Shown here in pieces: positions 61,901 through 64,000 of a stretch of 64,000 bases of DNA. Numbering within the stretch: the first letter of the stretch is position 1; the number at the start of each line of letters is the position of its first letter. Both the position numbers and the translations under genes were made by a program. The notes beneath the pieces are model-generated. The model saw only the letters and a program-made list of their open reading frames with translations. It was not told the origin of the DNA and searched no databases. This DNA is from Galeruca laticollis (Eukaryota; Arthropoda; Insecta; Coleoptera; Chrysomelidae): assembly GCA_963921935.1 (NCBI GenBank), contig OY998180.1, positions 211,412,744 to 211,476,743 on the forward strand. The letters are read 5' to 3'.

Positions 61901-63894
61901 TGACTTAATCCAGGCGACCAGCAGCTTGTACCATTTAGCGGTAAGGCATCATTCTGAGTCTATATGAAGAGTAAACCTGATAATTATGGAATCAAAATAT
62001 GGGCTCTTGTGGACTGCACATGCAAGTTTATTTGGGTAAATTATTTGAAAAGCAATATAGGCAAACTTTATATTCCTATGTATCTATTAATTTTTAGGAA
62101 AACAAGGTAACAAAGCGGAAAAGGGTCAAGGTCAAAGGGTTGTCCTAGATTTGACAGAACCATTTGGAAGGCGGATTTGGAATAACGACCGATAACTTTT
62201 TTACAAGTTTAGAACTTGCTGACAAGTTGTGGAAAAAAAATATTACTTTATGTGGAACCCTCCGGAAAAATAAAACATTTATTACCAGGGAACTTCTACC
62301 GGCATCGTACAAGAAAGAGTTTTCAAGTATGTTTGCTTTTAGAAATCAAAGAACGCTAGTATCCTATGTTCCAAAACAAAAACATGCTGTCATCTTACTT
62401 TCAAGTGAGCATACTGATAGTAAAGTAGCTGGAGAAGAACAGCACAATGAACTAGAAATTATTCTTCATTACAACAAAACACAAGGTGCTGTCGACACTT
62501 CAGATAAGTTTGCCAAAGAATATACAGTGCAGAGAAAGTCAAACCGCTGGCCAATGGCAATATTTTCGCATCTTATAGATATCGCAGGAATAAATGCTTA
62601 TAAATTGTGGTTACTGCAAAACCTGGATTGGCGAAAAAACAGTTTGGATAAACTTAAAATGTATATTTTGGGTCTAGGAAAAGAACTCATAAAGAAAAAC
62701 GTTTTCCGGCGATATAATAATAAATACATTCAGACGAATAGAAAACGGCATATGACAGACGTTTTTCCCGAACTACTGGATGCAACAGAACATAGAGTTG
62801 AACAACAAAAGATTACCAGGGGGCGCTGCCATATGTGTCAAAGAGGACAAGACAGAAAATCCAGAAAAATATGTATTAGATGTAATAACTTTGTGTGCCT
62901 AGAACATTCAAAATCGGAGATAGTTTGTGAAAAATGTTAAAATGATATGTAGCTAGTAGTATTAGTGATTAGGGTATTTTGTATTTTTTCGTGATGATTT
63001 TTGACTAATAAATGGTTAATAGTAAATTTTTAATAAAACTTCTATTTATTTTAAAGAAAAATACAGCATTTCTGCAATTTTACGCATGGGGTCTTCTCGG
63101 ACCCCAGTTAGTCCTTTTCGTAAAATTTTGATGTCCGTCCCATGAAGGTTAAATGCAAACATTTTTATTTACCGGCTACTGAAATTTTCTTACTGGTCAT
63201 TCGACATGAGTAAGTGGATAATTATTGGTAATTTTAATAAGGGTTTTTATGGCGAAATAATTAGCGGGATGAATTCGATCCAAAAGATGTACTCTGTCTT
63301 TTGAACAAGTGAGAATAAACATACTCTCGTAACTTAACGTACAATTTACACAGATTCTCTGTCACATAAATTGCTGAAATTGGAACTGGTAAATACTTTG
63401 CTAGTTAGATATTTGAGCCCCACATGCTAGTCAAAAGTCAAGCAATATTCTCATTCAAATATCGATCATCATATCGCCATGTAAAGTACTGTCAACATCA
63501 ATAGTTAAGATAAATATTTCAGTTCATTTACTAGGCTAGCACTATAAATTTTTTATAAATGAACTGATGTTTCCTTTTGGCAAGAGCAGTATACTAACCT
63601 GTAATTTTGTAATGAAAAATGGCGATCTTATTGTAATTGGAGTAACTATTGGTATACAAAGCTTTTTCAAGACATCTTTCTTTTCATTTCCCGTTACTAG
63701 AAGAAATCCAGACGTACGTATACATGCTGTTTCGGTAGGTTTTGTAGCATTAGTACTCATTGTCAAACTTATAGCAAACGTTCTAGCTTGATCTATATCT
63801 GTACGTGAATGTGTCCACTCACAGTTGTATGCCCAATTTCTTGAAGTTGGATTCTTAATGACACCATTTTCAGCGCCAAACTCACCTTGACATA
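12923..63894 (-). CDS. Cubn: Cubilin-like protein, C-terminal part with nine CUB domains (17 exons)
   Basis: Cubilin is a large secreted, membrane-attached endocytic receptor; in insects it takes up protein in nephrocytes with amnionless. Exons (minus strand): 63894-63599, 60224-59828, 59460-59273, 54848-54708, 54651-54483, 53794-53600, 50560-50413, 50226-50006, 48764-48559, 39773-39602, 31489-31185, 23047-22894, 22833-22670, 22509-22194, 13258-13179, 13111-13000, 12942-12923; 3284 coding bases, about 1,094 residues. Each CUB domain shows the start motif CGG or a variant, a later S-P-x-Y type motif, paired cysteines and a closing G-F-x-x-x-Y. Most domains are split by one intron near their middle. 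Phases agree at all 16 junctions. No membrane helix is seen, and the protein ends shortly after the last CUB domain, as cubilins do. The symbol is by family; a cubilin paralogue or another multi-CUB protein is possible because the EGF-rich start is not in the window. Confidence 0.82.
13000..13111 (-). CDS. Cubn: Cubilin-like exon: end of CUB I
   Basis: It reads FAPGQIFRSTTLIKIIYTSS, then NGGTGWIANFQAVSS, the last strand of the final CUB domain. The donor TCAG|GTGAGT is phase 1. Confidence 0.83.
13179..13258 (-). CDS. Cubn: Cubilin-like exon: middle of CUB I
   Basis: It reads FDIQGTCEQANVKIVTDTTT, then VELCKN. It is an 80-base exon with acceptor TTTTAG and donor AAT|GTGAGT. It links phase 1 to phase 0 and fits the CUB cysteine pattern. 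Confidence 0.8.
13545..15455. mobile_element. Foldback-type element enclosing a minisatellite
   Basis: About 200-280 bp at each end are inverted copies. Left, CTTAAATGGAACACCCTGTA near 13720; right, GTACAGGGGGTTCCATTAAA near 15261. The match continues outwards (TTTGAGCAAAAACACGTCCC at 15340 against its inverse near 13655) and inwards (GCAATAGC near 15160 against GCTATTGC near 13822). No transposase is encoded. It lies in the large cubilin-like intron. A run of C occurs at 13683. Confidence 0.65.
13903..15080 (+). repeat. 40-bp minisatellite, about 29 copies
   Basis: The unit starts ATACGAGGACTGTCCAATAA and continues with a T-rich half (TTTTGATTCTTTTATACT type). The spacing between ATACGAGGA copies is 40 bases, for example 13982 and 14022. 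Units alternate between CTTATACGAGG and GCTGATACGAGG versions, which hints at a higher-order pattern. Confidence 0.9.
15456..16429. other. Intron segment, no gene recognised
   Basis: It holds an unassigned patch near 15590 (CACGTCAGTGCCGTATCGGT) and a GC-richer patch near 16020-16160. Either could be transposon ends or untranslated remnants. No reading frame has family resemblance. Confidence 0.3.
16430..16827 (+). repeat. 112-bp tandem repeat, about 3.6 copies
   Basis: CTTTTCCGATTTCATAGGGA starts units near 16435, 16547 and 16660, with a diverged unit near 16770. Each unit holds CTCCGGGAGCGCCAGG. The period is about 112 bases. Confidence 0.85.
16868..16950 (-). repeat. Satellite cassette end fragment, inverted
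   Basis: Read on the minus strand, it shows GGTAACACGATACTGCCTC and the cassette tail TTAGTTTTAATC. It runs directly into the transposase tail at about 16950. Confidence 0.6.
16951..17250 (+). pseudogene. C-terminal piece of a Tc1/mariner-type transposase
   Basis: The frame reads LRLPPYYCVLNPIELHWSTL, the region around the last catalytic acidic residue of DDE transposases, and ends in an acidic tail (DEDSDSSDMFVDSDDDL). The first catalytic residues are absent, and upstream codons come from a satellite fragment. It is only a tail. Confidence 0.75.
17280..17351. repeat. (AT)n(GT)n(AT)n microsatellite
   Basis: Pure AT dinucleotides are followed by about 14 GT units and then AT again. The open frame that crosses it is an artefact. 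Confidence 0.95.
17583..17624. repeat. 15-bp perfect inverted repeat (hairpin)
   Basis: GAAAAATTATTACAT at 17583 pairs with ATGTAATAATTTTTC at 17610, leaving a 12-base loop. It lies between the transposase tail and the P element and could mark an element end. Confidence 0.6.
17800..18196 (+). pseudogene. THAP zinc-finger exons of the P element
   Basis: Two exons (17800-17894 and 18012-18196) make a whole C2CH THAP finger: MASHRSYCSVECCGTS, WKETLGFIGEHKYAKL, VCRAHFND and NTAVPSKL. Reading frame and splice sites are intact here, so the DNA-binding module alone is undamaged. Confidence 0.85.
19669..20981 (-). mobile_element. Mariner-type transposon inserted in the P element
   Basis: A 30-bp inverted end with one mismatch begins CAGTATCCGCCAAAATAAAC on the left and CGGTATCCGCCAAAATAAAC on the right (reverse strand). 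The target duplication TA lies at 19667-19668 and 20982-20983. Removing 19669-20981 plus one TA restores the P-element reading Q-V-F-S-H across the join. Length 1,313 bp. Confidence 0.93.
19719..20815 (-). pseudogene. Mariner-type transposase with lost catalytic residue
   Basis: The frame starts at about 20815 (MVEHYFRSYGKGRNDG), has an in-frame TAA at 20694-20696, then is open to 19719. Core motifs: IWFSYESHVHLSGYINRQ, where the first catalytic Asp expected in the F-S-D-E motif is Tyr; WFQQDGATSHTAV with its Asp; and SPDLTPPDAYIWG with its Asp. Two faults, a stop and the Asp change, make it inactive. Confidence 0.88.
21781..22114. other. Sequence after the P element
   Basis: AT-rich, with short GC-richer patches near 21955-22000 (CCTGACCCTCGTAGACATAC and a similar repeat near 22000). 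It may hold the P-element 3' end, but I cannot find matching terminal repeats. Confidence 0.3.
22115..22180 (+). repeat. Satellite cassette end fragment
   Basis: It shows the cassette tail in the same orientation as copy 1: GCTTCCGGAGTGCGG, TTAGTTTTAATC and AAACCGTTTATTTTT. It ends about 15 bases before a cubilin-like exon end. Confidence 0.55.
22194..22509 (-). CDS. Cubn: Cubilin-like exon: second half of CUB H and first half of CUB I
   Basis: It reads IRDGGPTEKTLLTTCGYRIP, closing CUB H, then GPGCGGTIYNNKGKIYSP and YPNTFRNDTVCTWVLKPP of CUB I. It shows that the two domains are separated by a linker of only a few residues. The donor ACAA|GTAAGT is phase 1. Confidence 0.88.
22670..22833 (-). 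CDS. Cubn: Cubilin-like exon: first half of CUB H
   Basis: It reads GCNRNYTELQGRLTSGNYLT, then CSFFIDVPENRTISLYF and CSESGLE. CGG is replaced by GCN. The donor GAG|GTATGT is phase 0. Confidence 0.86.
22894..23047 (-). CDS. Cubn: Cubilin-like exon: second half of CUB G
   Basis: It reads IYTDIRGRHLFCGVDETP, then GKSVTISFVSKGG and GRGFKLEYSIP. The donor CAG|GTGATA gives phase 1. The previous exon is 8 kb away. Confidence 0.88.
23048..23649. other. Cubilin-like intron segment
   Basis: No gene or repeat is assigned. A GC-richer patch near 23230-23410 could be debris of a mobile element. Confidence 0.3.
23650..25200 (+). pseudogene. Pogo/Tigger-type transposase, N-terminal and catalytic parts
   Basis: In order: helix-turn-helix N-terminus near 24120-24240 (NHNMGYKLAARTFSVPKTTL); CENP-B-like region to 24436; a shifted frame 24422-24590; then the core in another frame with NMDESSLTTVQKKC near 24590, VIVVCAMNAIDSYVPPVLIY, LLLLDGHSSHKS near 24915 and HHVQPLDVGFF near 25017. 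Three catalytic Asp positions are visible. At least three frameshifts and several stops. Its C-terminal tail appears displaced to 27310-30532 by later insertions. Confidence 0.8.
25201..26760. other. Unassigned DNA inside the broken pogo element
   Basis: It holds an imperfect direct repeat of about 125 bp (CACGTTTCGCACTATTAAT near 25579 and a similar copy near 25703). From about 26020 to 26420 a low-complexity stretch is rich in AGTTA, GTTCA and CACTC words. No protein family is recognised. Confidence 0.35.
26778..27290 (-). pseudogene. Penelope-like element, GIY-YIG endonuclease fragment
   Basis: Penelope-like elements join a reverse transcriptase to a GIY-YIG endonuclease. The frame reads IKHILSNDTNQIVFYYTKKF, then NLVPCRDCSASYVGHTKRLL and RDRVRGHKNS. 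The P-C-x-D-C and Y-V-G-x-T patterns are those of the family. Upstream a shifted frame holds the linker (YYKIPFVNGLSQR). The RT part is missing. Confidence 0.75.
27310..28340 (+). pseudogene. Pogo-type C-terminal region, decayed
   Basis: Several short frames repeat the theme SLDCLETPPKSAKLEN and SLDCLKTPPDSNKENTSDY, then ITPPNFPTPFKNALFFP and a lysine-rich stretch. This resembles the tail of insect pogo/Jerky-type transposases. A tandem duplication of the TPP segment is likely. Resemblance is from memory of the pattern, so confidence is modest. Confidence 0.5.
28403..30333 (+). mobile_element. 5'-truncated LOA/I-type LINE
   Basis: Homology starts at about 28403 inside the reverse transcriptase and runs to a short 3' UTR that ends in AGATACAGATACAGGGG. 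It was truncated on insertion and sits inside the pogo-type C-terminal region. Confidence 0.8.
28450..30234 (+). CDS. LINE ORF2 fragment: reverse transcriptase and RNase H
   Basis: An undisturbed frame of 594 codons. RT motifs: VVKGCPQGGVLSPLLWN and AYVDDLVILL (catalytic Y-V-D-D), then KKTEMVLFTKKRK and VKYLGVTFDSKLTWNSHL. RNase H: IRIFTDGSKS, AQTELTAIYIAA, IFTDSRQTL and GNRIADSLARKAA, giving the D-E-D-D set. The end has a C-x2-C-type finger (PLCRGCEQEDETVEHILCEC). The first Met is internal to the truncated domain, so this is not a natural start. The unbroken frame suggests a fairly young insertion. Confidence 0.92.
   Translation: MLPKRAIKISVDDVTIRGLVVKGCPQGGVLSPLLWNMVLDSLVSHLNDNNFYTIAYVDDLVILLTGRFEETLCALLQEALNIIEQWCRDHSLSINPKKTEMVLFTKKRKLAKHQAPKLLDTKLNFSSEVKYLGVTFDSKLTWNSHLENRVKKAYISYEQCRRTIGRTWGMSSRVAAWIYTAIIRPMLTYGAIAWGAKANQLTVVRKLDQIPRTACLNTTGGMRTTPTRAMEVILGLTPLDIYIKEVFLMTIARLRSTGIQPDVGSDKLRRNLWHKALREIPLLQANTDSIPPRYAFNRPYKVIFKNNSQDLLEEGAIRIFTDGSKSNVGSGCGIFSRSLNLDIKWAMGCNAGVAQTELTAIYIAAKEITKRKTTGNNIYIFTDSRQTLLALNRPRITSGLVLECHRALIEACNNNTVTLGWIKGHEKSKGNRIADSLARKAASQKLLGPGTFISLSASATADLLKEHSLNEFKGRWDDAEGCRLAKELLQYPDSKVAKKYVTMNRRNLRTTTGILTGHCHLRKHLHRLGLSNTPLCRGCEQEDETVEHILCECQTLSHFRFQVFGDHRLTYANMRELNSGDVIAYFKEVGWMTS
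30340..30532 (+). pseudogene. Last C-terminal piece of the pogo-type transposase
   Basis: The frame reads YEQKYFPGLIEYAKSKSYYI, then VIWYDLDEVISKIEPLRP and NKRGFYEVP. This looks like the terminal K-R-G module seen on some insect pogo/Jerky-type proteins. It lies just after the LINE, so the LINE probably split this tail. Confidence 0.5.
30540..31184. other. Cubilin-like intron segment, nothing recognised
   Basis: AT-rich sequence between the pogo remnant and exon 31489-31185. Confidence 0.4.
31185..31489 (-). CDS. Cubn: Cubilin-like exon: first half of CUB G
   Basis: It reads VCGTSVLTATMEKKILTSPN, then YPSYLKCSYAISPNTTF and TGDFIQIFEDPN. It ends at CTG|GTAAGA, phase 0. The neighbouring 7.2-kb mariner begins only about 45 bp upstream of the acceptor. 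Confidence 0.88.
31733..32700 (+). repeat. Satellite cassette copy 2
   Basis: It starts ACTTTTCCGCCAACC near 31733. The monomer core TTAGCACGATACAGCCTCC recurs near 31948, 32064, 32236, 32414 and 32585; the cassette ends in AAACCGTTTATTTTT. In the right arm the equivalent target is uninterrupted, so the cassette is an insertion here. Confidence 0.8.
31876..31925 (+). repeat. (GTC)n trinucleotide run
   Basis: About a dozen GTC units lie inside the cassette. The equivalent place in cassette copies 1 and 3 has only a few units. Frames across it give poly-Val or poly-Asp artefacts. Confidence 0.9.
34051..36511 (+). mobile_element. DUF7869-like DNA transposon with AATT target duplication
   Basis: Inverted ends begin GAATCGCTGATTGCAGAAAG on both sides, about 33 bp with one mismatch. 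AATT flanks both ends (34047-34050 and 36512-36515). Excision restores the mariner reading V-Q-L-K-E. Length 2,461 bp. A further TIR-like pair near 34211 (TGCAGAAAAGG) and 34243 (CTTGTACCCTTTCTGCA) forms a subterminal hairpin. The 4-bp duplication suggests Sola-type or another 4-bp superfamily, but I cannot settle which. Confidence 0.85.
34471..36181 (+). pseudogene. DUF7869-like transposase candidate
   Basis: An upstream piece (34471-34628) reads GHEYTNYKGNSVAAKS after a TTTTCCAG acceptor, with C-N-C and C-F residues, then a stop at 34627. Frame 34636-35121 holds an Arg-rich region and a long helical stretch; after a stop comes DTCCMCESLSLK, a likely zinc ligand set. Next LAFDYMQNLQLPKIPV, then a stop, then 35405-36181 with ELHLFSDNCPGQNKNYTLIR, EHSFLPCDRDFGVLKRKL and NFKDWWPRIYKK. 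Asp in LAFDY, FSDNC and DRDFG could form the catalytic triad (inference). At least three stops and a shift make this copy inactive. The DUF7869 link is recalled from the S-D-N-C-x-G-Q-N-K-N pattern. Confidence 0.65.
36855..38693 (-). repeat. Right arm of the long inverted repeat
   Basis: It is the inverted copy of 31536-33345. On the plus strand it starts with the transposase C-terminal codons (MRKRCRLCVNVNGQNFDYLL at 36940-37001), showing that the arm carries a duplicate gene end, and finishes at the TACAGGGTG tip. Confidence 0.85.
37680..38378 (-). repeat. Satellite cassette copy 3, truncated
   Basis: On the minus strand it opens ACTTTTCCGCCCAACC near 38375 and has monomer cores near 38185, 38010 and 37840. 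The tail AAACCGTTTATTTT is missing. It sits between GAAGCTATT and TTTTTAATTGATTTTG, which are directly joined in the left arm. Confidence 0.75.
38700..39601. other. Cubilin-like intron segment
   Basis: A TATACAGCGTGTTCATTTAG motif next to the mariner tip (38694) hints at a further element end. The rest is AT-rich and unassigned. Confidence 0.3.
39602..39773 (-). CDS. Cubn: Cubilin-like exon: second half of CUB F
   Basis: It reads IRDNGSPMSELIEKLCNRIN, then PRILTSGINGYIRLLLGG and KATLTPVP. It ends with CCTT|GTAAGT, phase 1. Confidence 0.86.
39774..40263. other. Intron segment before the LTR element
   Basis: AT-rich with a GC-richer patch near 40085-40130. No gene recognised. Confidence 0.35.
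40268..40771 (+). repeat. 5' LTR
   Basis: It runs from TGTTACAAAACAG to AAAACATTACA and carries AATAAATAATAAAAAC near its end. It is the same length as the 3' copy. Confidence 0.95.
40773..40790 (+). promoter_or_regulatory. Primer-binding site
   Basis: TGGTGTCAGGTGTGGGGT begins one base after the 5' LTR. TGG would pair with a tRNA 3'-CCA end. I do not assign the tRNA. Confidence 0.6.
40816..42303 (+). pseudogene. Gag with N-terminal SAP domain
   Basis: Residues 1-50 (MAKRLCDLKVAELRAELDDR, then SSGKKSELVERLKVAL) form a SAP domain, a DNA-binding helix-extended-helix motif. A coiled coil with repeated KISAMEE/KISAIEE follows. An in-frame TAG at 41203 interrupts it. The second part (from 41242) holds the retroviral-type Gag fold (MFDGKMSWNNYVKQFEAAAR, LTIALRGDASDVLQ, HMYRFQLKNRRRKRDETLQE). 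The zinc knuckle is degenerate (CYNSGELEQARSSC) and duplicated (RRKCGELDNLRSPSN). Pol in the same element is partly deleted. Confidence 0.85.
42415..43648 (+). pseudogene. Integrase of the Gypsy-type element
   Basis: A short linker (DPHLKMIRQWKEENRRP, then a stop, then LKAYWAQWDSLVLEEG) precedes the open frame from 42563. The zinc-binding part shows H-x-H (LHDSSSGCHLGVKKTL) and WCKKCTTCAT. The core has ALDIAGPFPT, VHSDQGRNFES and HGMVERMNRTIG, the D-D-E triad, all present. A C-terminal SH3-like part (YTVWLHNPTRRKGFSPKLQK, GPYLIKKR) follows. A frameshift near 43630 separates it from VVHQNRQAPFEG, so the module that follows was probably read as part of the same protein originally. Confidence 0.9.
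43690..44190 (+). pseudogene. Macrodomain-like region after integrase
   Basis: It reads GVTPEQRQDLFTLPKDYSLA, then ARGLVFVFRKKFGQLEKLED, then (shifted frame) VVTKNEFQDRSSYRDLW, then LTMPKIASNQLDWRIIRNMV and FQDTGVQILIC. The order of motifs (G-I-T, D-L-F, L-A-x-x-V, G-x-A-x-x-F-x-x-x-F-G, V-T-K, P-x-I, W) is that of OARD1/terminal ADP-ribose protein glycohydrolase-type macrodomains. The usual G-C-G loop is changed to A-S-N, so ADP-ribose binding is doubtful in this copy. Two short shifts (43972-44030) break the frame. Resemblance is from memory of the fold's motifs. Confidence 0.7.
44200..44275 (+). pseudogene. CCCH zinc finger at the end of the macrodomain region
   Basis: CYIHKIGKCRNGASCRFKH fits the C-x7-C-x5-C-x3-H pattern of RNA-binding CCCH fingers. 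It follows the macrodomain in the same frame (44023-44349). Confidence 0.8.
44311..44320 (+). promoter_or_regulatory. Polypurine tract
   Basis: AAGGAGGGGG lies three bases before the 3' LTR, where plus-strand priming is expected. Confidence 0.75.
44324..44827 (+). repeat. 3' LTR
   Basis: It runs from TGTTACGAAACAAC to AAAACATTACA and pairs with 40268-40771 along its full length. The differing bases are mostly single substitutions. Confidence 0.95.
45507..45587 (+). repeat. 81-bp repeat shared with 60357-60437
   Basis: AAACTCAAGGTCTCTAGTTA and the flanking bases match the copy at 60357 by eye without any difference over about 80 bases. It starts at GTGTTTTTAAATG and ends at AATTGACAATT. Confidence 0.9.
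45873..46094 (-). pseudogene. Penelope-like element C-terminal fragment
   Basis: The frame reads LTPNTKLEVLHICEKKQEL, then DFLEELEIRRHLRN and NEQLNLGNSPLI. Sequence of the type L-H-x-x-x-K-x-x-x-L-D-x-L-E-x-L-E-I follows the GIY-YIG domain in Penelope-like proteins. The endonuclease itself is missing. Confidence 0.6.
46440..48558. other. Long cubilin-like intron segment, little recognised
   Basis: The frame at 47833-48015 (60 codons) has no family I know. Near 48115-48135 lies a short CT run. No gene or mobile-element domain was found. Confidence 0.35.
48559..48764 (-). CDS. Cubn: Cubilin-like exon: first half of CUB F
   Basis: It reads CGGLINLTETKVIQSPNLAN, then DCAWTIIAPRDHQISI and a cysteine-rich SCFCTQLE. 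The donor GAA|GTAAGT gives phase 0. The next exon lies almost 9 kb away, across the macrodomain-bearing LTR element and the hAT-like relic. Confidence 0.87.
48765..50005. other. Cubilin-like intron, nothing recognised
   Basis: AT-rich; the 93- and 63-codon minus frames near 49440-49890 do not resemble a protein family. Confidence 0.35.
50006..50226 (-). CDS. Cubn: Cubilin-like exon: second half of CUB E
   Basis: It reads KKLEMYMSPMCFGQSLEIFD, then LSQFCGHLEDDIPIPSQTG and FIAEVKFSHG. The acceptor TTTTAG and donor ATG|GTAAA give phases 2 and 1. Confidence 0.84.
50413..50560 (-). CDS. Cubn: Cubilin-like exon: first half of CUB E
   Basis: It reads CGGAITKETVIERESM, then MSCVWNITAPPNQVIIL, with donor GAA|GTAAGT (phase 2). 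The S-P-x-Y motif is replaced in this domain. Confidence 0.85.
50890..51412 (+). other. Possible 5' untranslated or LTR part of a gag-bearing element
   Basis: TGTAACGTTTTGGTTTTGGG near 50895 has an LTR-like beginning and lies 520 bp before a Gag start. No second copy is present in the window to confirm an LTR. Confidence 0.25.
51711..52966 (+). mobile_element. 5'-truncated RTE-type LINE with 11-bp target duplication
   Basis: ATCAATAGTTT occurs at 51700-51710 and 52967-52977, flanking the insert. It starts inside the reverse transcriptase and ends in a short purine run (GAAAGAAGAAGAAGAAAA). Length 1,256 bp. Confidence 0.88.
51721..52960 (+). pseudogene. RTE-type reverse transcriptase fragment
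   Basis: Reads IGKEQFGFRSGLGTREALF, IYICFIDFEKAFDRVKH, IPIKSGARQGCVLSPLLFN, then a TAG at 52132, then NNVRYADDTAIIAENMEDLQ with an intact Y-A-D-D. The tail (GCETWTLKVDIMNKIEAFEL, YFGHIMRGNKYHIPRLI, GRR, stop, GRKKLSWLRNIRNWTGLG) matches the C-terminus of RTE-type elements. Two in-frame stops (52132 and 52798) are the only damage noted. Confidence 0.82.
53600..53794 (-). CDS. Cubn: Cubilin-like exon: second half of CUB D
   Basis: It reads DPECKYDNLTVSFKTSTGQ, then YCGENTPEIF and KGFKMEYKDD. The donor A|GTAAGA gives phase 1. A decayed retrotransposon gag ends only about 40 bp beyond the exon. Confidence 0.88.
53795..54482. other. Cubilin-like intron within CUB D, nothing recognised
   Basis: AT-rich. 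The frame at 54012-54209 has no known family. Confidence 0.4.
54483..54651 (-). CDS. Cubn: Cubilin-like exon: first half of CUB D
   Basis: It starts AEWEWKCGGTFTADSKT and continues YIVSPGYPVSYRNNLKCEY. The GFKAEW-type end of CUB C is thus separated from CUB D by only two residues. The donor is GCTG|GTAAAT, phase 1. Confidence 0.88.
54708..54848 (-). CDS. Cubn: Cubilin-like exon: second half of CUB C
   Basis: It reads VWTWDDEVWISLGKYCGRN, then FRSNDAISGSGFK. This is the typical closing half of a CUB domain, with a phase-0 donor AAA|GTAAGA. Confidence 0.88.
55948..56472 (-). pseudogene. RT thumb domain of the I-type LINE
   Basis: Open frame with LGFIISPTKSKVINFGKYS, VVNHLKLFGMVLRSRLTWK and LDYGCFVYISDSKSVINILN. 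The catalytic Y-x-D-D lies just upstream in a damaged frame (MYADDLVLY read near 56510-56485). Confidence 0.78.
57690..58304 (-). pseudogene. Endonuclease domain of the I-type LINE
   Basis: Open frame of 204 codons with IFVSSDILSSHLPLTTDLEA, ICIPPNHHLKEEELVNIL, VEDFNAHNILWGSNSKFGRD and a D-C-N-H-F-P-I catalytic end in which S-D-H has become C-N-H. It lacks the first strand. Confidence 0.78.
58641..59272. other. Intron segment before the LINE 5' end
   Basis: No domain recognised. The 98-codon plus frame at 58629-58925 runs opposite to the LINE and may belong to its 5' region. Confidence 0.3.
59273..59460 (-). CDS. Cubn: Cubilin-like exon: first half of CUB C
   Basis: It reads CGGVFHDKERFIHSPNYGSG, then AECLWIIESEPGYHLQL and CSNDFIE. 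It ends at GAG|GTATAT in phase 0. Its other half is exon 54848-54708, across an intron holding an I-type LINE. Confidence 0.9.
59828..60224 (-). CDS. Cubn: Cubilin-like exon: end of CUB A and complete CUB B
   Basis: CUB B reads DCGGLIKGQSGVISSPLYPN, then CAWLVSVEKGQTI, YIVVYNGG and TGTGFTLKYEAISS. All domain hallmarks are on one exon. The donor TCAG|GTAAGG gives phase 1. The open frame runs on into the intron at both ends. Confidence 0.9.
60225..60704. other. Cubilin-like intron segment before the piggyBac
   Basis: It holds the 81-bp repeat at 60357-60437 and the TTAA target (60701-60704). Nothing else recognised. Confidence 0.4.
60357..60437 (+). repeat. 81-bp repeat shared with 45507-45587
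   Basis: Same orientation as the copy 15 kb away and identical by eye over about 80 bases. Its function is unknown. Confidence 0.9.
60705..63148 (+). mobile_element. piggyBac-type transposon
   Basis: It is flanked by TTAA on both sides (60701-60704 and 63149-63152). The inverted ends start CCTTCATAGGAC and CCTTCATGGGAC. GGGGTCC-type subterminal repeats recur near 60720, 60890, 63090 and 63100. Length 2,444 bp. It lies in the intron between CUB A exons. Confidence 0.93.
61130..62940 (+). pseudogene. piggyBac transposase with a broken middle
   Basis: First frame (61130-61903): MSQFLFRNSRKVLTDDEMLR, an acidic region, then VDSTEIEAYIGLLLILGALY. After a stop at 61901 come GDQQLVPFSGKASF and KPDNYGIKIWALVD, with another stop and shifts. 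Second frame (62164-62940): FGITTDNFFTSLELADKLW and HYNKTQGAVDTSDKFAKEYT with two catalytic Asp positions, then a C-terminal cysteine-rich finger (CHMC, CIRCNNFVCLEHSK, CEKC). The first catalytic Asp region reads GDQQ where D-E-x-x is usual. Only the middle 61900-62160 is damaged. Confidence 0.88.
63153..63598. other. Cubilin-like intron segment, nothing recognised
   Basis: AT-rich sequence between the piggyBac and exon 63894-63599. Confidence 0.4.
63599..63894 (-). CDS. Cubn: Cubilin-like exon: CUB domain A
   Basis: The frame reads CQGEFGAENGVIKNP and WAYNCEWTHSRTDIDQA, with a later ACIRTSGFLLV. It is a nearly whole CUB domain in which the usual CGG is CQG. Start phase 1, end phase 0 at CAG|GTTAGT. 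It is the most N-terminal exon in the window. Confidence 0.82.
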
Positions 63895-64000
63895 CTAAAA
63901 AATAAACAGTCATCAATTATAGTTATGTTCTGGATTAAAAAAGTGTATGATGTAGAAATTATATAGGATTAGCTTGACAATAGTTTTCATATCCTTTGAA

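Overview
This is a eukaryotic window, almost certainly from an insect nuclear genome. It is AT-rich and intron-rich and packed with decayed mobile elements of typical insect families. It has no operons, no bacterial-style genes and no RNA gene that I can recognise. I cannot name the species; a large, repeat-rich genome such as a beetle's would fit, but that is a guess.

Two host genes lie in tandem on the minus strand, and both run off the window. (1) Ir93a, an ionotropic co-receptor: seven exons between 12579 and 1532, with its 3' end beyond base 1. (2) A cubilin-like multi-CUB protein: seventeen exons between 63894 and 12923, encoding nine consecutive CUB domains and the natural C-terminus; its 5' end lies beyond base 64000. 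I placed every exon junction by hand. Exon lengths and codon phases agree at every junction within the chosen set for both genes. The cubilin-like stop codon lies only about 340 bp upstream of the Ir93a start codon.

Nearly everything else sits in introns of these two genes and is mobile or repetitive DNA. Left to right: a satellite cassette (230-1235); a Tc/mariner-type element with long inverted ends (about 3825-7000); a LOA/I-type LINE (8390-11560); a foldback element holding about 29 copies of a 40-bp minisatellite (13545-15455); a 112-bp tandem repeat and a transposase tail fused to satellite (16430-17250); a P element with a THAP domain, split by a mariner (17800-21780); a pogo-type element broken up by a Penelope fragment and a LINE (about 23650-30540); a 7.2-kb mariner with 1.8-kb inverted ends, itself split by a DUF7869-like transposon (31536-38693); an LTR retrotransposon with a SAP domain in Gag and a macrodomain plus CCCH finger after integrase (40268-44827); a ZMYM1/hAT-like relic with a Penelope fragment (44840-46430); a gag relic split by an RTE LINE (51413-53562); an I-type LINE on the minus strand (55040-58640); and a piggyBac (60705-63148).

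The most unusual items are the macrodomain/CCCH module of the LTR element, the DUF7869-like transposon with a visible AATT target duplication, and the roughly 172-bp satellite cassette, which was inserted at different places in the two arms of one element. All transposase and polymerase frames are broken by stops or frameshifts in this copy, except the truncated LINE frame at 28450-30234 and the integrase frame.
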